Shown: positions 61,490 through 64,000 of the stretch, in pieces
Position numbering within the stretch: position 1 is the first letter of the stretch
How the letters are laid out: the number at the start of each line of letters is the position of its first letter
Source: Chitinophaga agrisoli
GTDB taxonomy: Bacteria; Bacteroidota; Bacteroidia; Chitinophagales; Chitinophagaceae
Length of the DNA stretch: 64,000 bases
Assembly: GCF_008386695.1 (NCBI RefSeq)
Contig: NZ_VUOC01000002.1
Span: 1,356,481 to 1,420,480 of the forward strand
Reading direction: 5' to 3'
Made by a program: the position numbers and the translations under genes
Notes under the pieces: model-generated
What the model saw: the letters and a program-made list of their open reading frames with translations, nothing else
Databases searched by the model: none
Told to the model about the DNA's origin: nothing

Positions 61490-62020
61490 ATGAAACATTT
61501 TCAGATTCCCGGATATGCAGACGTATCATTACAGAACCGTCAATATTTTGACTTTTACAAAAAGCAATTGGGCAGCCTGCCCAACCTGTATGCGATGCTG
61601 GCGCATTCTGATACGGGGCTGGACGCCTATCTCCGCTTTCATGATCATAAGCAAAGCCTTACCATTCCGGAAAAAGAGATCATCGGCCTTATCGTTGGAA
61701 CGGTCAATCAATCGGTCTATTGCCTGGAAACCCATGTTATGATCGCCCGGTTGAACGGTTTTACCGATGAGGAGATCAGGGAGGTCAAGGGAGGATCGGC
61801 ACGGTTTAACGAACGTTACCATGCCCTGGCACAGCTGGTCTTTAATATTATGAGCACTAAAGGCCATCCGGCAAGCACACAGCTGGAGGTATTTTTTGAA
61901 GCCGGTTATACCAATGAAAGCCTGGTTGATGTGATGCTGTGCATCGGCGATAACATGATCACCAACCTGCTTAGCTGTACCATGCAGGTCCCATCCGACT
62001 TTTCTCCCGGCCAGGTTTAA
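61490..62020 (+). CDS. AhpD-like carboxymuconolactone decarboxylase-family protein
   Basis: A 176-residue cytoplasmic protein of the peroxidase-related CMD family. It has LPNLYAMLAHSDTGLDAYL, PEKEIIGLIVGTVNQSVYC and LETH, but in the usual CxxC motif the first Cys is replaced (NQSVYCLETH), so only one cysteine remains at that site. A second cysteine pair position is not evident. A paralogue starts at 63781. Promoter and operator match those of the DUF417 gene, so both are probably controlled by the AraC regulator encoded next. Confidence 0.88.
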   Translation: MKHFQIPGYADVSLQNRQYFDFYKKQLGSLPNLYAMLAHSDTGLDAYLRFHDHKQSLTIPEKEIIGLIVGTVNQSVYCLETHVMIARLNGFTDEEIREVKGGSARFNERYHALAQLVFNIMSTKGHPASTQLEVFFEAGYTNESLVDVMLCIGDNMITNLLSCTMQVPSDFSPGQV

Positions 62021-62112
62021 AGTAAACGGCATTATGCGCTCTGGCCGCGATCAAAACGCTGAATGGGCACATTGCCAGGTAGTTACAGTCTCTTTTATTC
62101 AAATTTATAAAT

Positions 62113-62120
62113 TAGCTTTG
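62113..62120 (+). promoter_or_regulatory. TAGCTTTG -7 box before the AraC gene
   Basis: TAGCTTTG at 62113-62120 fits TAnnTTTG and lies 43 bases before the ATG. A near-palindrome GGAGCCA-N3-TGGTTCC follows at about 62128-62144. The TYCGGGMAWT half-site was not found here. Confidence 0.45.
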
Positions 62121-62163
62121 ATGCGCCAGGAGCCAACCTGGTTCCGGTCACCAACTTAATTGA

Positions 62164-63015
62164 ATGACACAGATTTTTCTCCATAGTCCGACCAATGCCC
62201 AGTTCAGGCTGGTTTATGATGAAGCTCATTTCGACCGCGTTTTTTATGGAAAAGACAGGAAGGATAAGCTGCTTACTATTGCCTGGAACAAGGGAAAGGA
62301 CCAGCAGGTCAATATCGACAACGTGGTTTATTTGTTTCCCGCCAACACGATCCTTTGCCTCATGGTCAACGAAACCTTTCATTTTGAAGATCCGTCAACG
62401 ATCGTAGCCTGGCAGTTCAACAAGGAGTTTTACTGTATCGTCAATCATGACAAGGAAGTAAGCTGTGTGGGTTTTCTATTTTATGGCTCGTCTCAAAAGA
62501 TGTTTGTCAGCCTCAATGAACATCATCAGGAAAAGATAGAAGCCCTGCAACATGTCTTCCTGGACGAGTTTTCCACCTCGGATCATATCCAGGGCGAAAT
62601 GATGCAGGTGCTGCTCAAACGTTTGATCATTATTGTTACGCGGCTGGCCAAAGAACAATATATTACCGAAAAAGAGCTGACCGGCGACAAGCTGGACCTG
62701 GTCAGGAAATTCAACCTGCTGGTCGAGAACCATTACCGCAAAGAACACCAGGTCAAATTCTACGCGGAGCAGCTTTTCAAATCTCCCAAGACACTGTCGA
62801 ATATGTTTGCGCTATATAATCATAAAAGCCCGCTGTTGGTGATACAGGAAAGGGTATTGCTGGAAGCCAAAAGGCTGCTTTTTTATACGGAAAAAACGTC
62901 CAAAGAAATTGCAAATGACCTGGGCTTTGAAAACGCCAATCACTTCAGCAAATTCTTCAAAAAACACACCGGCAAGGTGCCGACCGAATTTAAGAAGGTC
63001 AGCCCGGTTGCCTAA
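62164..63015 (+). CDS. AraC-family transcriptional regulator
   Basis: A 283-residue activator. The N-terminal 180 residues are a sensor domain with cupin-like beta strands (NTILCLMVNETFHFEDPST). The C-terminal 100 residues are the two helix-turn-helix motifs of the family: KFYAEQLFKSPKTLSNMF and ASKEIANDLGFENANHFSKF-type sequence (here TSKEIANDLGFENANHFSKF) followed by HTGKVPTEFKK. It lies between two transcription units with identical tandem sites. The presence of a DUF417 gene recalls the RclR-RclC arrangement of E. coli, which responds to reactive chlorine. Confidence 0.9.
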   Translation: MTQIFLHSPTNAQFRLVYDEAHFDRVFYGKDRKDKLLTIAWNKGKDQQVNIDNVVYLFPANTILCLMVNETFHFEDPSTIVAWQFNKEFYCIVNHDKEVSCVGFLFYGSSQKMFVSLNEHHQEKIEALQHVFLDEFSTSDHIQGEMMQVLLKRLIIIVTRLAKEQYITEKELTGDKLDLVRKFNLLVENHYRKEHQVKFYAEQLFKSPKTLSNMFALYNHKSPLLVIQERVLLEAKRLLFYTEKTSKEIANDLGFENANHFSKFFKKHTGKVPTEFKKVSPVA

Positions 63016-63090
63016 TTCTATGCTCCGCCTTTATCGCTAACCGCCGGTTCTGGCCTGGCATCTTACCCATTCCCCCCTTCCCATGCCTAT

Positions 63091-63121
63091 TTCGGGAAAT
63101 TGGGACCATTCTTCGGGCAAT
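63091..63121 (+). promoter_or_regulatory. Tandem TYCGGGMAWT half-sites, candidate AraC operator B
   Basis: TTCGGGAAAT at 63091-63100 and TTCGGGCAAT at 63112-63121, 21 bp apart, GGACC between them, first half-site 61 bp before the -7 box. A GGGCAAT/ATTGCCC inverted repeat at 63115-63134 overlaps the second half-site. Confidence 0.6.
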
Positions 63122-63127
63122 CCGGGT

Positions 63128-63159
63128 ATTGCCCACCCTTCGTTTTCATCTGACCTTTG
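63128..63159 (+). promoter_or_regulatory. Promoter of the DUF417 operon
   Basis: ATTG at 63128-63131, 20 bases, GACCTTTG at 63152-63159. Element spacing equals the promoter at 61436-61467. The start codon is 36 bases downstream. Confidence 0.6.
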
Positions 63160-63194
63160 GAGTATCAAAAAAACAGCAAAAAACACTTCAAACA

Positions 63195-63731
63195 ATGGAA
63201 ACGCTCACCACTTCTACTTTGTCTCAGGACGCTCCACAAACCGCACAAAGCAACTTAACCAAACTGGCCGCCTGGATAAGCGAAAAAAATCTGCCCTTCC
63301 TTATTACCAGTATTACTATGATCGTGATGCTACTTTGGGCAGGTTCCTTTAAAATGACCAGCCCGGGCGCCGAAGGCATTATACCACTGGTGTCAAACAG
63401 TCCCTTCATCAGCTGGCATTTCAAATTATTCGGGCCTTATATCGGCTCAGACATCATTGGCCTTACCGAAATTATTGCCGCCCTCCTTTTCATCACGGGC
63501 TATTTCAAACCCAAAGCCGGCATCCTTGGCGGCCTGATAACAATAGTCATGTTTTTCATTACCAGCACCATGCTTATCACCACACCTGACACGATAGTAA
63601 AAGTCAATGGCATGGGGTATATGAACAACCTGGGCCTGTTCCTGTTCAAAGACACCATCTCACTGGGGGTATCTTTTTACCTCATCAGCTATTTTGGTAA
63701 AAAGGCTATCCTTTCCGAAAATAAAAAATAA
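63195..63731 (+). CDS. DUF417 (YkgB/RclC-like) membrane protein
   Basis: A 178-residue inner-membrane protein with four predicted helices, beginning at about residues 33, 89, 112 and 153. DUF417 landmarks are GIIPLVSNSPFISWHFKLFG and LTEIIAALLFITGYF. The family includes E. coli RclC, part of the reactive-chlorine response. The upstream extension to 63129 runs through the promoter, so ATG 63195 is the start. It is followed after 49 bases by the second AhpD-like gene, probably co-transcribed. Confidence 0.87.
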   Translation: METLTTSTLSQDAPQTAQSNLTKLAAWISEKNLPFLITSITMIVMLLWAGSFKMTSPGAEGIIPLVSNSPFISWHFKLFGPYIGSDIIGLTEIIAALLFITGYFKPKAGILGGLITIVMFFITSTMLITTPDTIVKVNGMGYMNNLGLFLFKDTISLGVSFYLISYFGKKAILSENKK

Positions 63732-63780
63732 CAACCCATCGCCGCAATTTGAATCAACAAAAACAAGCAAAAATAACGAT

Positions 63781-64000
63781 ATGAAAGCTTTCCCAATTCC
63801 AACCAAAGATCAGGTGTCTCCCGCTAACCAGGCTATTTTCGATAACCTGACTAAAGTGGTTGGCCGCGTGCCCAACTTATACGCCACCCTGGCTCATTCA
63901 GAAAACGCACTGGGCAACTACCTCGCCCTGCAGAACGGCAAATCATCCCTGCGGGCTAAAGAACGCGAGGTAATAAATCTCGTAGTCAGCGAGGTGAATG
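63781..64000 (+). CDS. AhpD-like CMD-family protein, cut by the right edge
   Basis: Seventy-three residues of a CMD/AhpD-like protein are present (MKAFPIPTKDQVSPANQAIF, then RVPNLYATLAHSENALGNYL). It aligns closely with the N-terminus of the protein at 61490, so the two are paralogues. The active-site region lies beyond the window. It follows the DUF417 gene by 49 bases on the same strand. Confidence 0.85.
   Translation, partial: MKAFPIPTKDQVSPANQAIFDNLTKVVGRVPNLYATLAHSENALGNYLALQNGKSSLRAKEREVINLVVSEVN

Noticed and set aside
61529-62032. A 167-codon minus-strand frame
   Set aside because: Antisense to the AhpD-like gene, which has clear family motifs and its own promoter.
1-64000. CRISPR arrays, insertion sequences, prophage genes, rRNA
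   Set aside because: No regularly spaced repeats, transposase or integrase motifs, phage structural operons or rRNA-like segments were seen. The tail-fibre-like gene at 52679 is a secreted host-type protein, not part of a phage.

Overview
The window reads as chromosome of a Bacteroidota bacterium, most likely Chitinophagaceae (Chitinophaga-like). The evidence is three SusC/SusD pairs, two FecR/ECF-sigma modules, a type IX secretion sorting domain, RHS-like and tail-fibre-like secreted proteins, almost no Shine-Dalgarno sequences, and several promoters of the Bacteroidota type (TTG at -33, TAnnTTTG at -7). No insertion sequence, prophage, CRISPR array or rRNA operon was found. Both edges cut a gene.

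Layout. 1-2.0 kb: sensor kinase (cut at the left edge) and OmpR-type response regulator. 2.1-6.1 kb: small charged protein, small hypothetical, MFS drug exporter, MDR oxidoreductase, Crp/Fnr regulator and SMR exporter. 6.2-14 kb: a nutrient uptake locus (secreted propeller-like protein, SusD, STN-containing SusC, FecR) with its ECF sigma factor divergent. 14.1-17.7 kb: intracellular propeller-like protein, an unusual tRNA-Ala, and a zinc-ribbon/SDR fusion. 17.7-21.3 kb: TonB-dependent receptor, PnuC and NadR, a predicted nicotinamide riboside/NMN salvage operon. 21.5-28.4 kb: second sigma/FecR/SusC/SusD locus. 28.5-31.5 kb: T9SS-sorted secreted protein and an unknown protein.

31.6-36.4 kb: a MocR/PdxR-type regulator, a four-gene operon (small membrane protein, MbnP, MbnH-type dihaem peroxidase, AhpD-like protein) and a secreted cupin. 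Their three promoters share one layout: CTGGACC exactly 30 bp before a -7 box, with a second copy 24 bp further upstream in two of them. This looks like a compact and probably undescribed regulon. 36.5-39.0 kb: FtsX/MacB-type ABC permease behind a predicted sigma-54 promoter and an upstream palindrome. 39.1-48.2 kb: alpha-glucan locus (GH31, SusD, SusC, divergent SusR-like regulator).

48.2-54.0 kb: tail-fibre-like protein, RHS-like protein and two small unknowns in one operon. 54.3-55.8 kb: SDR and Crp/Fnr regulator. 55.8-61.3 kb: accessory region with a membrane protein, a possible gene remnant, an LRR-DUF1963 protein, a zinc-ribbon protein and an effector-like polymorphic protein. 61.4-64.0 kb: two AhpD-like genes, an AraC regulator and a DUF417 membrane protein. 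Two of these promoters carry the same tandem 10-bp half-sites at identical spacing from a matched -33/-7 promoter, which predicts a stress regulon run by the AraC protein.
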